A stretch of 64,000 nucleotides of DNA from Pricia antarctica (lineage in GTDB: Bacteria > Bacteroidota > Bacteroidia > Flavobacteriales > Flavobacteriaceae): contig DRGL01000022.1 in NCBI GenBank assembly GCA_011050085.1, forward strand, positions 32,305 through 96,304. Direction: 5' to 3'. A program made the position numbers and the translations under genes. How positions within the stretch are numbered: position 1 is the first letter of the stretch; each line of letters begins with the position of its first letter. Of this stretch, positions 1 to 7,691 are shown in pieces. Under the pieces are notes generated by a model, which saw nothing but the letters and a program-made list of their open reading frames with translations, ran no database searches and was not told the DNA's origin.

Positions 1-1
1 T

Positions 2-130
2 AAAAAAGTCGCCAAACGCAAGTATGGCCCTGAAATGAGTGCCTTGGAAAAAAATGCTATTGCCGAACCTGCACCTGAGTATATGATTCGCCTTTATGAC
101 GATTTTAGAAAGTACGTAATTGAAAAATAG
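2..130 (+). CDS. Partial CDS: C-terminal end of an ABC transporter substrate-binding protein
   Basis: The window opens inside this gene. Frame 2 is open for 42 codons and stops with TAG at 128-130. The visible tail ends in PEYMIRLYDDFRKYVIEK. It is too short for a family call by itself. It overlaps the first permease gene by 11 bp, and the genes that follow are two permeases and an ATPase of the thiamine/iron/YnjBCD kind, so a periplasmic substrate-binding protein is the expected product. The function is inferred from position only. Confidence 0.6.
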   Translation, partial: KKVAKRKYGPEMSALEKNAIAEPAPEYMIRLYDDFRKYVIEK

Positions 131-974
131 AACGAATAATTTTATAATTTCCCTCTTTATCGCAATCGGGGTAATTCCTTTTGCTGCGGCGTTTGTATAT
201 GCCTTACTTTATAGTTTCGGAATCATCGGCATTGCCAACGATGGTTTTACAACGGCATTTTGGTCAGCCGTTTGGTCTTCTGGAACGTTTTTTCAGTCCT
301 TTTTATACAGTTTTTCGATAGCTTTAGTGTCCATAACACTTTCTGTAGGTGGCGCACTTTGGGCGACCCTTAAATTCCGAAAGCAGCTGGAGCAAAAATT
401 TCTGTCGTTTATACTCTATCTACCATTAGCGGTACCGGGTATTGTTACCGGGTTTTTTACGTTTCAACTTTTCTCAAAAAGCGGATTTTTTTCCCGTATC
501 GGCTACCAAATGGGATGGATATCACAGCCTTCACAGTTTCCTGACTTGGTCAACGACGTTTTTGCCTTCGGTATAGTGCTATCTTTTGTAACGATGATTA
601 TGCCTTTTTTTCTTTTACTTTTCTTGAATGTTTATAAAAATGAACGCGTTGAAGAGCTTTCTGTTCTGGCTCAGGCATTAGGTGCAAACGCAAAACAGGT
701 TACACAGCGCATTTTTTTACCCATTTTGATTAAAAAAACCTGGGTGATAATTGTCCTATATTTCATTTTCTTGCTGGGTGCTTACGAGGTACCTTTGATT
801 TTAGGGCAAGAATCACCCCAAATGTTGTCTGTATTGATTATCCAAGAGATAAAACAATATGATTTGGATAGAATTTCCGAGGGCTATGTTATTGCCGTAA
901 TGTATACGCTAATTGTTTCGGTAGCGGCCATACTACTATTCCTTCCTAGAAGAAAGCCTGCATATGAAACTTAG
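120..974 (+). CDS. ABC importer permease (MetI-like fold), first subunit
   Basis: A 284-residue inner-membrane protein with about six hydrophobic segments (roughly residues 8-36, 62-84, 95-118, 148-171, 208-227, 257-275). Residues 178-201 carry the EAA-type cytoplasmic loop (EELSVLAQALGANAKQ followed by LP), which in this family docks onto the ATPase. The start is TTG at 120, inside the end of the binding-protein gene (11 bp overlap), and its stop overlaps the next permease by 11 bp, so translation is coupled. Best guess is a thiamine/Fe3+/YnjC-type importer with two separate permeases, whereas E. coli YnjC is one fused chain. The substrate is not known from sequence; the nucleoside hydrolase downstream suggests a nucleoside-like ligand. 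Confidence 0.85.
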   Translation: MKNRTNNFIISLFIAIGVIPFAAAFVYALLYSFGIIGIANDGFTTAFWSAVWSSGTFFQSFLYSFSIALVSITLSVGGALWATLKFRKQLEQKFLSFILYLPLAVPGIVTGFFTFQLFSKSGFFSRIGYQMGWISQPSQFPDLVNDVFAFGIVLSFVTMIMPFFLLLFLNVYKNERVEELSVLAQALGANAKQVTQRIFLPILIKKTWVIIVLYFIFLLGAYEVPLILGQESPQMLSVLIIQEIKQYDLDRISEGYVIAVMYTLIVSVAAILLFLPRRKPAYET

Positions 975-1737
975 CTGGAAACCTTTTGTACTGAGTCTTG
1001 CGGTGCTACTAATCTTATTTCCCTTTGCGTACCTCGTGCTGCTCTCTTTAGCTTCGGATTGGCGTTTTCCCGACCTATTCCCATCCTATATAGGGCTGAA
1101 GAACTGGTCTAAAATTTTAAGTTCGGAGACCGGTTTGCTAACTAGTTTTGCATCCTCCCTTTTGATATCACTTTCTGTGGCCATTGTCTCAACCGTTTCG
1201 GGATTTCTGATCAGTCGAGCTGTATTTTACCATCCAAAGAAAAACACTTTGACCCTATTAGCCTATTTTCCCTACATTTTAGCTCCGGTTGTCTTTGCCG
1301 CGTGTCTTAGTTTCTTCTTTCTCAAAATGGGCCTTTTTGGAAATGTTATGGGTGTAATTATAGCCCAGTTTATCATCGCTTTTCCGTACGCGCTCTTATT
1401 TTTCAGTAGTTTTTGGAATAAAAAGGTGAAGAGCTATGAAGATCTCGTCGCAACCTTGGGCGGAAACCGATGGCAGACCTATATAAAAGTGTTGTTCCCC
1501 TTGGCTAAAGGATTGCTACTGATTTGCTTTTTTCAAACCTTTTTAATTTCATGGTTCGAATACGGACTCACTTCCATCATCGGTATAGGAAAGGTACAAA
1601 CACTGACCATCAAAGTTTTTCTTTTTATTAAAGAAGCAAATTATTATTATGGGGCACTGAGTTGCTGCTTGCTGATTTTTCCGCCCATAGTTTTGTTGTA
1701 TTTTAACAAGCGTTACGTTTTTAAAAAGTTAGCGTGA
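964..1737 (+). CDS. ABC importer permease (MetI-like fold), second subunit
   Basis: A 257-residue integral membrane protein with about six hydrophobic stretches. The EAA loop is at residues 158-179 (YEDLVATLGGNRWQTYIK then a proline). It starts at ATG 964 inside the previous permease gene and should form the other half of the transmembrane channel. A 195-bp gap without a gene separates it from the ATPase, which is unusual, because the other genes of the set overlap. This gap may hold a separate signal for the ATPase and hydrolase pair. Confidence 0.85.
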   Translation: MKLSWKPFVLSLAVLLILFPFAYLVLLSLASDWRFPDLFPSYIGLKNWSKILSSETGLLTSFASSLLISLSVAIVSTVSGFLISRAVFYHPKKNTLTLLAYFPYILAPVVFAACLSFFFLKMGLFGNVMGVIIAQFIIAFPYALLFFSSFWNKKVKSYEDLVATLGGNRWQTYIKVLFPLAKGLLLICFFQTFLISWFEYGLTSIIGIGKVQTLTIKVFLFIKEANYYYGALSCCLLIFPPIVLLYFNKRYVFKKLA

Positions 1738-1917
1738 TACTATACATTCGTTGAGGAATGTCAATAATTAACAAAATATCAAATGCGTACCATTAATTTA
1801 TGAAATAGAGAGGGTCGATCTGGTGCCGTTATTGCATTCTAATTAAATATCTAGCGACATAGCCTCATACAATTTCAAATAAAAGATTCTTCGCATTAAT
1901 TTCTCGGAAAATAGGAA

Positions 1918-1926
1918 AAAGGAGAT
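1918..1926 (+). promoter_or_regulatory. Shine-Dalgarno-like site before the ABC ATPase
   Basis: AAAGGAGAT lies six bases before the ATG at 1933. Strong Shine-Dalgarno sequences are rare in Bacteroidota, where leaders are normally A-rich without GGAG. Most other starts in this window lack one. It supports the ATG at 1933 as start. Confidence 0.5.
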
Positions 1927-1932
1927 AACAGA

Positions 1933-2685
1933 ATGTTTCTAGAAATACAGAACATAGTAAAAAATTTCGGTCAAGAGCAAGTTGTCAAAAACCTGAGCTT
2001 TTCTTTGGATGCAAAAAAAACGCTAAGTATTTTAGGAAAGTCAGGCTGTGGAAAGACGACAATGCTAAAGACGATTGGGGGATTATTATCGCCCGATTCA
2101 GGAAGTATCCGTCTTAATGGAGAGGACATTACCCATAAAAAGCCCGAAAAGCGGAATATCGTGTATCTATATCAGGAAGATTTATTATTCCCCCACCTTA
2201 ATGCCTTCGAAAATATTGCATTCGGACTACGACTAAAAAATATTCCAAAGAGTATAATCACTGATCGGGTCAATCATATGTTGAAAAGCCTAGAACTAGA
2301 AAATCAGTCCCAGAAAATGCCGAACCAACTTTCAGGTGGCCAACGGCAAAGGGTTTCTTTTGGGAGAGCAATCATTACTAATCCTTCTTTACTGCTACTC
2401 GATGAGCCCTTCGGAAGTCTCGACGCTGGAACCCGGCATCGTATGCAGGGCCTATTCAAAAATCTTTCAAAGGAGTTCGAGATTTCATCCCTCTTTGTGA
2501 CGCACGATTTAAAGGAAGCTGTGCTCATGGGAGACGAAATCGGTTTCATGCAAGCAGGTAACCTAAAAGTCTATACCGATAAAAATGAGTTTATTGCCGA
2601 CCCCGAGACAGGCGTCGAAGAAGAAATTAAATTTTGGGGTGCATTGGCGGGACTAGAAAAGAATGTAGATTTAAAAAAACACTAA
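1933..2685 (+). CDS. ABC importer ATP-binding subunit
   Basis: A 250-residue ATPase energising the permease pair upstream. Walker A is GKSGCGKTT at residues 35-43, the signature LSGGQRQR at 133-140, Walker B LLLLDEP at 153-159 and the H-loop histidine is about residue 191 (FVTHD). The short length, without a TOBE-type regulatory tail, fits thiamine/YnjD-like importers better than the longer Fe3+ or sugar types. Its stop is one base before the ATG of the nucleoside hydrolase gene, so these two are almost certainly co-translated. Confidence 0.9.
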   Translation: MFLEIQNIVKNFGQEQVVKNLSFSLDAKKTLSILGKSGCGKTTMLKTIGGLLSPDSGSIRLNGEDITHKKPEKRNIVYLYQEDLLFPHLNAFENIAFGLRLKNIPKSIITDRVNHMLKSLELENQSQKMPNQLSGGQRQRVSFGRAIITNPSLLLLDEPFGSLDAGTRHRMQGLFKNLSKEFEISSLFVTHDLKEAVLMGDEIGFMQAGNLKVYTDKNEFIADPETGVEEEIKFWGALAGLEKNVDLKKH

Positions 2686-2686
2686 C

Positions 2687-3610
2687 ATGGAAATAAAAAA
2701 AGTTTGGATCGATACTGATCTCTCAGTCGGCATGAAACGCCATGAAAGGGAAGGGTATTGCGATGTCGACGACGGCTTTGCCGTTTTGCAGTTGATAAAG
2801 GCAAAAAATATCGAAATCTGCGGTATCAGCGCCGTCTTTGGAAATACGGGCATCGAAAATGCCTTAATGCTGAGTAAGTTCATGAGCAAGGCATTTGCCA
2901 AAAATCAAATTCCGGTTTTTAAAGGTGCCAAAGAAGGTATCGATTTACGCGATGTTCAGACCAATGCCGGTGTGGAAGCCCTCGCGGCAGCTTTGAAAAA
3001 ACGACCCATGGTTATTATGGCTATCGGCCCTGCTACCAATATCGGGTTGTTACTGCTTAAATACCCAGAGTTGAAAGAAAATATAATTGAAGTAGTATTA
3101 GTTGCCGGAAGACGGAAAGCGACCGATTATTTCAGAATTGGGAATAAAGGTAATCATGCCCGAGACCTTAACTTCGATTTAGATAATGATGCCTTTCGCA
3201 CAATGTTCGAACTTGGTGTGTCGGTTACCCTCTGCCCTTTTGAGATTTCAAACAAAGTTTGGATACAACAGGCGGATCTCGATAAACTTGCGTATAGTGG
3301 TGATGCAGGAAATGAATGGTTGGCCGAGGCTTCCCAAGCCTGGTTACAACAATGGCTCGACCAGGGTGCAATTGGATTCAATCCGTTTGATGTTTTAGCG
3401 AGCCACTACATAATTGCACCTGAAGATATTATATCTGAAGAACTGAATGCCCGATTGGAAATTCATCCTGACGACACAATTAAGGCTAACGAACAAAATA
3501 TTTTCAAACAATATCTGTTATGTGATAAAGGCCCGGGATTCTCGGTAAAGTATTGCTACGATGTCGTGGCTGATTATCATAATCATCTTTTGAAGAGCTT
3601 ATTGGCGTAA
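2687..3610 (+). CDS. Divergent nucleoside hydrolase (IUNH family)
   Basis: A 307-residue protein of the inosine-uridine nucleoside hydrolase fold, which cleaves the N-glycosidic bond of nucleosides. Seen: an N-terminal strand with D9 and D11, GPATNIG at 114-120 (family GPLTN-like) and the RDLNFDLD segment at 159-166. It is unusual: the metal-binding DxDxxxDD motif is split, with about 14 residues between D11 and the D26/D28/D29 group, and the usual His-Asp pair near the C-terminus appears as Phe234-Asp235. The calcium site may be rebuilt from D9, D28/D29 and D235, but the catalytic histidine is absent. One base after the ABC ATPase, it probably acts on the imported compound. The exact substrate is unknown. 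Confidence 0.8.
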   Translation: MEIKKVWIDTDLSVGMKRHEREGYCDVDDGFAVLQLIKAKNIEICGISAVFGNTGIENALMLSKFMSKAFAKNQIPVFKGAKEGIDLRDVQTNAGVEALAAALKKRPMVIMAIGPATNIGLLLLKYPELKENIIEVVLVAGRRKATDYFRIGNKGNHARDLNFDLDNDAFRTMFELGVSVTLCPFEISNKVWIQQADLDKLAYSGDAGNEWLAEASQAWLQQWLDQGAIGFNPFDVLASHYIIAPEDIISEELNARLEIHPDDTIKANEQNIFKQYLLCDKGPGFSVKYCYDVVADYHNHLLKSLLA

Positions 3611-3620
3611 AGCTCATCAA

Positions 3621-3646
3621 AACAACAGTTGAGTTGTTGATTTTTT
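3621..3646 (+). terminator. Probable intrinsic terminator after the hydrolase gene
   Basis: AACAAC (3621-3626) pairs with GTTGTT (3633-3638) across a six-base loop and is followed by GA and six T. The stem is short, so this is only a moderate call, but it lies 10 bp after the stop of the importer/hydrolase operon, where a terminator is expected. Confidence 0.5.
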
Positions 3647-3739
3647 AAACAAAGCCGAATAGCTCTAAACACATTTTCACCATCCGTATTTAATCTGAGT
3701 ACCCTATGGTATAAAAAATATCTAGTCCAAAGTTACCAT

Positions 3740-4468
3740 ATGAATTGTAAAATATTTCTAGCAATTTTCTTTCTCCTTGTATCAACGATCGGTTATTCCC
3801 AAATTGATACCGTACATATCAAACCCAAGCGGACCTTACTATATAAAAGCATTTTACCCGCAGGATTGATTGCCTCTGGCATCTTGCTTTCGGACAGCAA
3901 GTTTGAAAAATCCTTGAATCGTGAAACCCGTAATCGCGTGGGTAATAGTTTTAATTATGGTATCGACGAATATACGCGGTTTGCGCCAACAGCTTTAATG
4001 TATATCGGCGATCTTGCAGGGGTAGAGGCTAAAAACCACTGGTTTGACCAAACCAAAAACATGACCCTGTCTATTATAATTACCGATATCATTACCAACA
4101 CGATGAAACGGCACATTTACAAAGTCAGACCCGATGGCAGCAATGCTAAATCATTCCCATCAGGTCATTCTTCGCTAACCTTTACATCTGCTGCTGTGCT
4201 ATATGAAGAATTCAGCGACACCAGCCCCTTATTGGCCTACAGCGGCTATGGATTTGCTGCGGTTACCGGATCATTCAGGATGCTGAACAACAGACACTAC
4301 CTCTCAGATGTGCTTGCCGGTGCGGGCATAGGTATTTTAGTAGCTAAATTGGTGTACCATTTCGATTATCTTTTTAAATGGAACCCCTTTTTGAAATCTA
4401 AGGATATGACATTGATTCCTAGGTACGAACACGGAACGGCAGGTATCTACTTTTCAAAAACATTTTAA
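3740..4468 (+). CDS. PAP2-family phosphatase, exported
   Basis: A 242-residue protein with an N-terminal signal peptide or anchor (residues 1-20, ending TIGYS). It carries the three phosphatase signature motifs of the PAP2/lipid phosphatase superfamily: KRHIYKVRP at 123-131, PSGH at 140-143, and R180-H186-D190 in FRMLNNRHYLSD. All catalytic residues are present. Likely roles are dephosphorylation of undecaprenyl pyrophosphate or phosphatidyl-type lipids on the outer face of the inner membrane; the sequence does not decide between them. It is a single gene between its own gaps, followed by a patatin-like lipase gene on the same strand. Confidence 0.85.
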   Translation: MNCKIFLAIFFLLVSTIGYSQIDTVHIKPKRTLLYKSILPAGLIASGILLSDSKFEKSLNRETRNRVGNSFNYGIDEYTRFAPTALMYIGDLAGVEAKNHWFDQTKNMTLSIIITDIITNTMKRHIYKVRPDGSNAKSFPSGHSSLTFTSAAVLYEEFSDTSPLLAYSGYGFAAVTGSFRMLNNRHYLSDVLAGAGIGILVAKLVYHFDYLFKWNPFLKSKDMTLIPRYEHGTAGIYFSKTF

Positions 4469-4630
4469 CGCTTTCCCATACATTATCAGCAAGCCTTTCG
4501 TCTGAACCTTGTCACTGAACTAATTACACAAATATTCTATATTCCAGTTTCCCTAAAATTGAAATGCAGTGGCCGTTGAATCTTTTCTACCCTAAAGTTT
4601 CGATAAAAGAACTAGCACATCGTAATTGCG

Positions 4631-4638
4631 TACTTTTG
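4631..4638 (+). promoter_or_regulatory. Bacteroidota -7 box before the patatin-like gene
   Basis: TACTTTTG matches the consensus TAnnTTTG exactly and lies 40 bp before the ATG at 4679. No clear TTTG at the -33 distance was found. Confidence 0.55.
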
Positions 4639-4678
4639 AAACGTATCATTATTCAAATTTCAACTCGCTTCAATCAAC

Positions 4679-5461
4679 ATGAACGATTTAAAATCAAAAT
4701 CTATCGGACTGGTACTTTCTGGAGGAGGCGTACGTGGTATGGCCCACATCGGGTTGATTCAAGCTTTGGAGGAACATGGCATTTCAGCACAGACCGTTAG
4801 CGGAAGTAGTATCGGCGCCCTCGTGGGGGGATTGTATGCCAATGGTAATTCTGTCGAAGATATGCTTTCGCTTTTTACGGAAACCCCTTTATTCCGCTAT
4901 AATTTTTTAACCATAGTCAAGCCAGGTTTTATCAATACCGACCGGTATTTTGATGTGTTTAAGGCATATTTTCCTGAGAATTCATTTGAAGCTTTAGAGC
5001 GAAGGCTCACCGTGGTAGCTACGAATTTACAAAAGGGGGAACTCCGCTATTTTTCGGAAGGCGAGTTGATTCCGCCTTTATTGGCATCGGCCGCCTTGCC
5101 CCCTGTTTTTAGCCCTGTTGAACTAGAGGGAGAGCTCTTTGCCGATGGCGGCATCATGAATAACTTTCCCCTAGAACCCATACAGGATAAAGTGGATTTT
5201 ATAATCGGTAGTAACGTTTCAAAAGTCGGAAAACTATATAAAAACGCTTTGAAAAACTCATGGCAAATTACCGGTAGGGTAACCAGTTTAATGATTTATG
5301 CCATAAACCGGAGTAAATTAGAATCTTGCGATTTGCTATTGGAATTTCCTGCTCTTGAAAAGATAGGAGTCTTGGATCGAAAAGGAATTGAAAAAGCCTA
5401 TCTAATAGGATATGAATATACAAGTCGAGTTTTGGACAAAATGGGGATGAAAGAAAATTAG
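4679..5461 (+). CDS. Patatin-like phospholipase family protein
   Basis: A 260-residue cytoplasmic-looking esterase of the patatin/RssA type without signal peptide. The oxyanion motif SGGGVRG is at residues 14-20, the nucleophile elbow GSSIG at 42-46 with Ser44, and the catalytic Asp156 in DGG (156-158), so the Ser-Asp dyad is complete. Expected activity is hydrolysis of phospholipids or other fatty esters; the substrate is unknown. The ATG at 4679 follows a good -7 box. It ends seven bases from the convergent stop of the NlpC/P60-like gene, with no room for a classical terminator. Confidence 0.87.
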   Translation: MNDLKSKSIGLVLSGGGVRGMAHIGLIQALEEHGISAQTVSGSSIGALVGGLYANGNSVEDMLSLFTETPLFRYNFLTIVKPGFINTDRYFDVFKAYFPENSFEALERRLTVVATNLQKGELRYFSEGELIPPLLASAALPPVFSPVELEGELFADGGIMNNFPLEPIQDKVDFIIGSNVSKVGKLYKNALKNSWQITGRVTSLMIYAINRSKLESCDLLLEFPALEKIGVLDRKGIEKAYLIGYEYTSRVLDKMGMKEN

Positions 5462-5467
5462 TCTACC

Positions 5468-6271
5468 TTAAAATAAAACTTCGTTGTTCAACCATTTCCG
5501 TATGAGTTTCTCATTATGTGAGATATCCACCAAGTGAAATTTAGTAAAGTTTTTGAATACCCGTGCCGTAGCCAAGGGTTCAATGCATACAGATATCGGA
5601 GATAAATAATTAGAGTGCACTAAGTACAACGTGTTATTTTGCTTCATTAAAAAACCAACATGACCGGTATCGAATCCGATGAAGTAAATACCTTCTTGTA
5701 CAAACTTGTTGATGGCTACAAGTGCCTGGTTTGAATCATTATCTGAAATAGTTTTTATTTCCGTACCGCAGCTAATTGCTTTAGCCTCATCGATGGGAGA
5801 CTTTTGTGCTAATGTAAAGCGGTTTAATTTTAGACCCATATCTTTCAGCGTAGTAGAGACAAAGTAACCACAAGCAATTTTTCCTTTTCTTGGCGTCGAA
5901 GTATGTCCCCCAAAACTCCAGGGAGTACCGTACCAATACGGAATAAGTTGGTGCATCAATTGGTCACTGAAGGTGCGCTTTACACTATCGATATCGATTC
6001 GGTTATCGTTAAGGTCATTGCGCAGTCGTCCTCTTAATAAGTCGATTTGTTTTTTGGTTACCGTATAAGATAAAGTGTCGGATTGATTATCGACCTTATT
6101 TTTTTTTATCTGGCTCTCCGATGTCTTCCGTAAATAAGTAATGGAAGATTCCGTGCTATCATCGCGCTCTTGTGATTTTGAATCGACTTGTTCCAGAGCT
6201 GTATTCTGTAAACCACTCCATAAAAGTAAAAAGCTTAAAAAAAGCATGACCGATAGTTTAAGTAATCGCAT
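5468..6271 (-). CDS. Exported NlpC/P60-like cysteine peptidase or amidase (putative)
   Basis: A 267-residue protein with an N-terminal hydrophobic segment (residues 5-20) and a charged linker. The middle resembles an NlpC/P60 domain: WYGTPWSFGG (113-122), then Cys134 in IACGYFVS, His204 in TGHVGF and a possible third polar residue His219 in VHSNY. This Cys-His-His order is the pattern of papain-fold cell-wall peptidases. The family match is by eye; the protein could be a distant relative with another substrate. It is one of two neighbouring minus-strand genes for secreted proteins. An exact -7 box lies upstream at 6303-6310. Confidence 0.6.
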   Translation of the reverse strand: MRLLKLSVMLFLSFLLLWSGLQNTALEQVDSKSQERDDSTESSITYLRKTSESQIKKNKVDNQSDTLSYTVTKKQIDLLRGRLRNDLNDNRIDIDSVKRTFSDQLMHQLIPYWYGTPWSFGGHTSTPRKGKIACGYFVSTTLKDMGLKLNRFTLAQKSPIDEAKAISCGTEIKTISDNDSNQALVAINKFVQEGIYFIGFDTGHVGFLMKQNNTLYLVHSNYLSPISVCIEPLATARVFKNFTKFHLVDISHNEKLIRKWLNNEVLF

Positions 6272-6302
6272 TATTCATAAGTTATAAATTTAAAGTTAAG
6301 AC

Positions 6303-6310
6303 CAAAAGTA
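6303..6310 (-). promoter_or_regulatory. Bacteroidota -7 box before the NlpC/P60-like gene
   Basis: On the minus strand this reads TACTTTTG, an exact TAnnTTTG, about 30 bp before the start at 6271. A convincing -33 element was not found. Confidence 0.45.
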
Positions 6311-6400
6311 TCTTAATACCAAAGCGACGTATTGAACTAACGAAAAAAGAGCTTTCAAATTGGATGCCATCCGAAAAAATTCAAAGCCAACTAAAGGAGT

Positions 6401-7237
6401 CTAAACCTTAAGATTAACTCCCCACCATATCTCATAATCTCTAGGAACCAGTGCCCGATAGCTTTGGTAGCCTTGATCGGCTATTCTCATCCCTTCAATT
6501 ACTCCTTTTCTATTTCGTTCATACCTCAAAAAGATGAAAGAATGTCCGTAAGGATCGAAATCCAATACTTCGACCCCTCTGCGCACTTTTTCATAGTCTT
6601 CTTTTAATCTCCATACCTGTACAAGCGCACCAGGTCGAAGTCGTCCGTTCCATATGCCTTCTGTATCTATTATTTCGCCAAGGCCCCCGATTGCGAGAGC
6701 ACCTGCATTTCCCTTAGCCCTATATCTACGGGGTAGGTTACGCCATTCAGGCTCATTTTTTGTGGCCGTAATATATAAGTTATCAAATACCTGATTCGGA
6801 GTCAGTTGTTTGGTAGCGATAGTATTGGGCAAGTCTTCGTAAAAAGGATTGCCATAGACCTCTTCATAGGCTTTTCTAAATCGATCCTTACTAACGACAA
6901 GACAGTGTCCGCCGGGAGTTTTGTTGCTACTCCCATAATAATTTTCAACAATTTTTTGGGCAACTGGGTATTCGGGTTGTAGGTATAGGGTTTTTCTGGG
7001 CAAGGCAAAGTTGGAGGCGTCCGTCGGTATTGATTTAATAGGTGCCAAAACTAAATTAAGTATTACTTTTTTTAACGCCGCTGAATCCTTCTTGACCTGA
7101 TAGCATTTCGAATAGTCATAATTAGCCAAATTAGCTTCCTCACTGTCTCTCGGAAAATCAACTCCATAAAATAATAAGGGGCAAATCAAAAAATAGATTA
7201 GCCAAAGGCCAGTTCTCATAGTTAATTTTAATAGCAT
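6401..7237 (-). CDS. Conserved-looking secreted protein of unknown function
   Basis: A 278-residue protein; a start at Met7 (7219) is also possible. The N-terminus (about residues 8-25) is a signal peptide or anchor. The C-terminal half has a folded-domain look: GGLGEIID (184-191), RPGALVQVW (201-209), GHSFIFL (231-237) and IADQGYQ (252-258). PGALVQVW followed by GHSFIFL recalls the order of small papain-like amidases, where a His follows a beta strand, but I cannot point to a certain nucleophile (Cys112 in GGHCLVV is a candidate). No family is recognised. It lies 129 bp upstream of the NlpC/P60-like gene on the same strand, so the two may act together in the envelope. Confidence 0.55.
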   Translation of the reverse strand: MLLKLTMRTGLWLIYFLICPLLFYGVDFPRDSEEANLANYDYSKCYQVKKDSAALKKVILNLVLAPIKSIPTDASNFALPRKTLYLQPEYPVAQKIVENYYGSSNKTPGGHCLVVSKDRFRKAYEEVYGNPFYEDLPNTIATKQLTPNQVFDNLYITATKNEPEWRNLPRRYRAKGNAGALAIGGLGEIIDTEGIWNGRLRPGALVQVWRLKEDYEKVRRGVEVLDFDPYGHSFIFLRYERNRKGVIEGMRIADQGYQSYRALVPRDYEIWWGVNLKV

Positions 7238-7691
7238 TTTAGGAAATCATAATTGTAATAAATAGAATATTTAAATCGCCCCAACTGTTACAATCTTTGT
7301 GCCGTATCCTATCAGTGAACTTTTAGAAAAAAACCCTATAGGTTTTACAACGTACCGACAACGAACTGTCTAGAGCTGAACAAATTTAAATCACATTATG
7401 AAATACATGTAAAAAGAAAGAAATGAAGTTTAGCTCCAGGACGCTTTTTTCAATTCCATAGAAAACCTTCAATCGTTTACACCAAATGAGGCAATTATAA
7501 CCAGACCTTCAATAAATAGGTTTAAATCTGAGCCAACTACTACTTGCGAGTTTAATTATAAAAGTAAGAAGACATTGTCCTTTGAAATTCGATAACCCAA
7601 CCAAAATTTAAAAAACACTTATAATAAATCAAAAAGGCATGTTTAATATTAAGATGTGAGATTTTATAACGCCATTTGTAACTTGAACTTA
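7238..7691. other. 454-bp gap with no gene seen
   Basis: Both flanking genes are on the minus strand. No open frame of note in either direction. On the plus strand a promoter-like pair, TTTA at 7270-7273 and AATCTTTG at 7292-7299 (18-base spacing), is followed by a small hairpin AAAACC-CTATA-GGTTTT at 7330-7346. A short RNA is conceivable, but each part is weak. The rest looks like plain A+T-rich spacer. Confidence 0.4.

Noticed and set aside
1..1932. TPP riboswitch, expected if the importer were for thiamine
   Set aside because: The upstream leader is outside the window, and the 1738-1932 gap shows no thi-box pattern by eye.
4564..4800. Plus-strand frame of 78 codons before and inside the patatin-like gene
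   Set aside because: Basic, low-complexity translation that overlaps the promoter and start of a clear gene.
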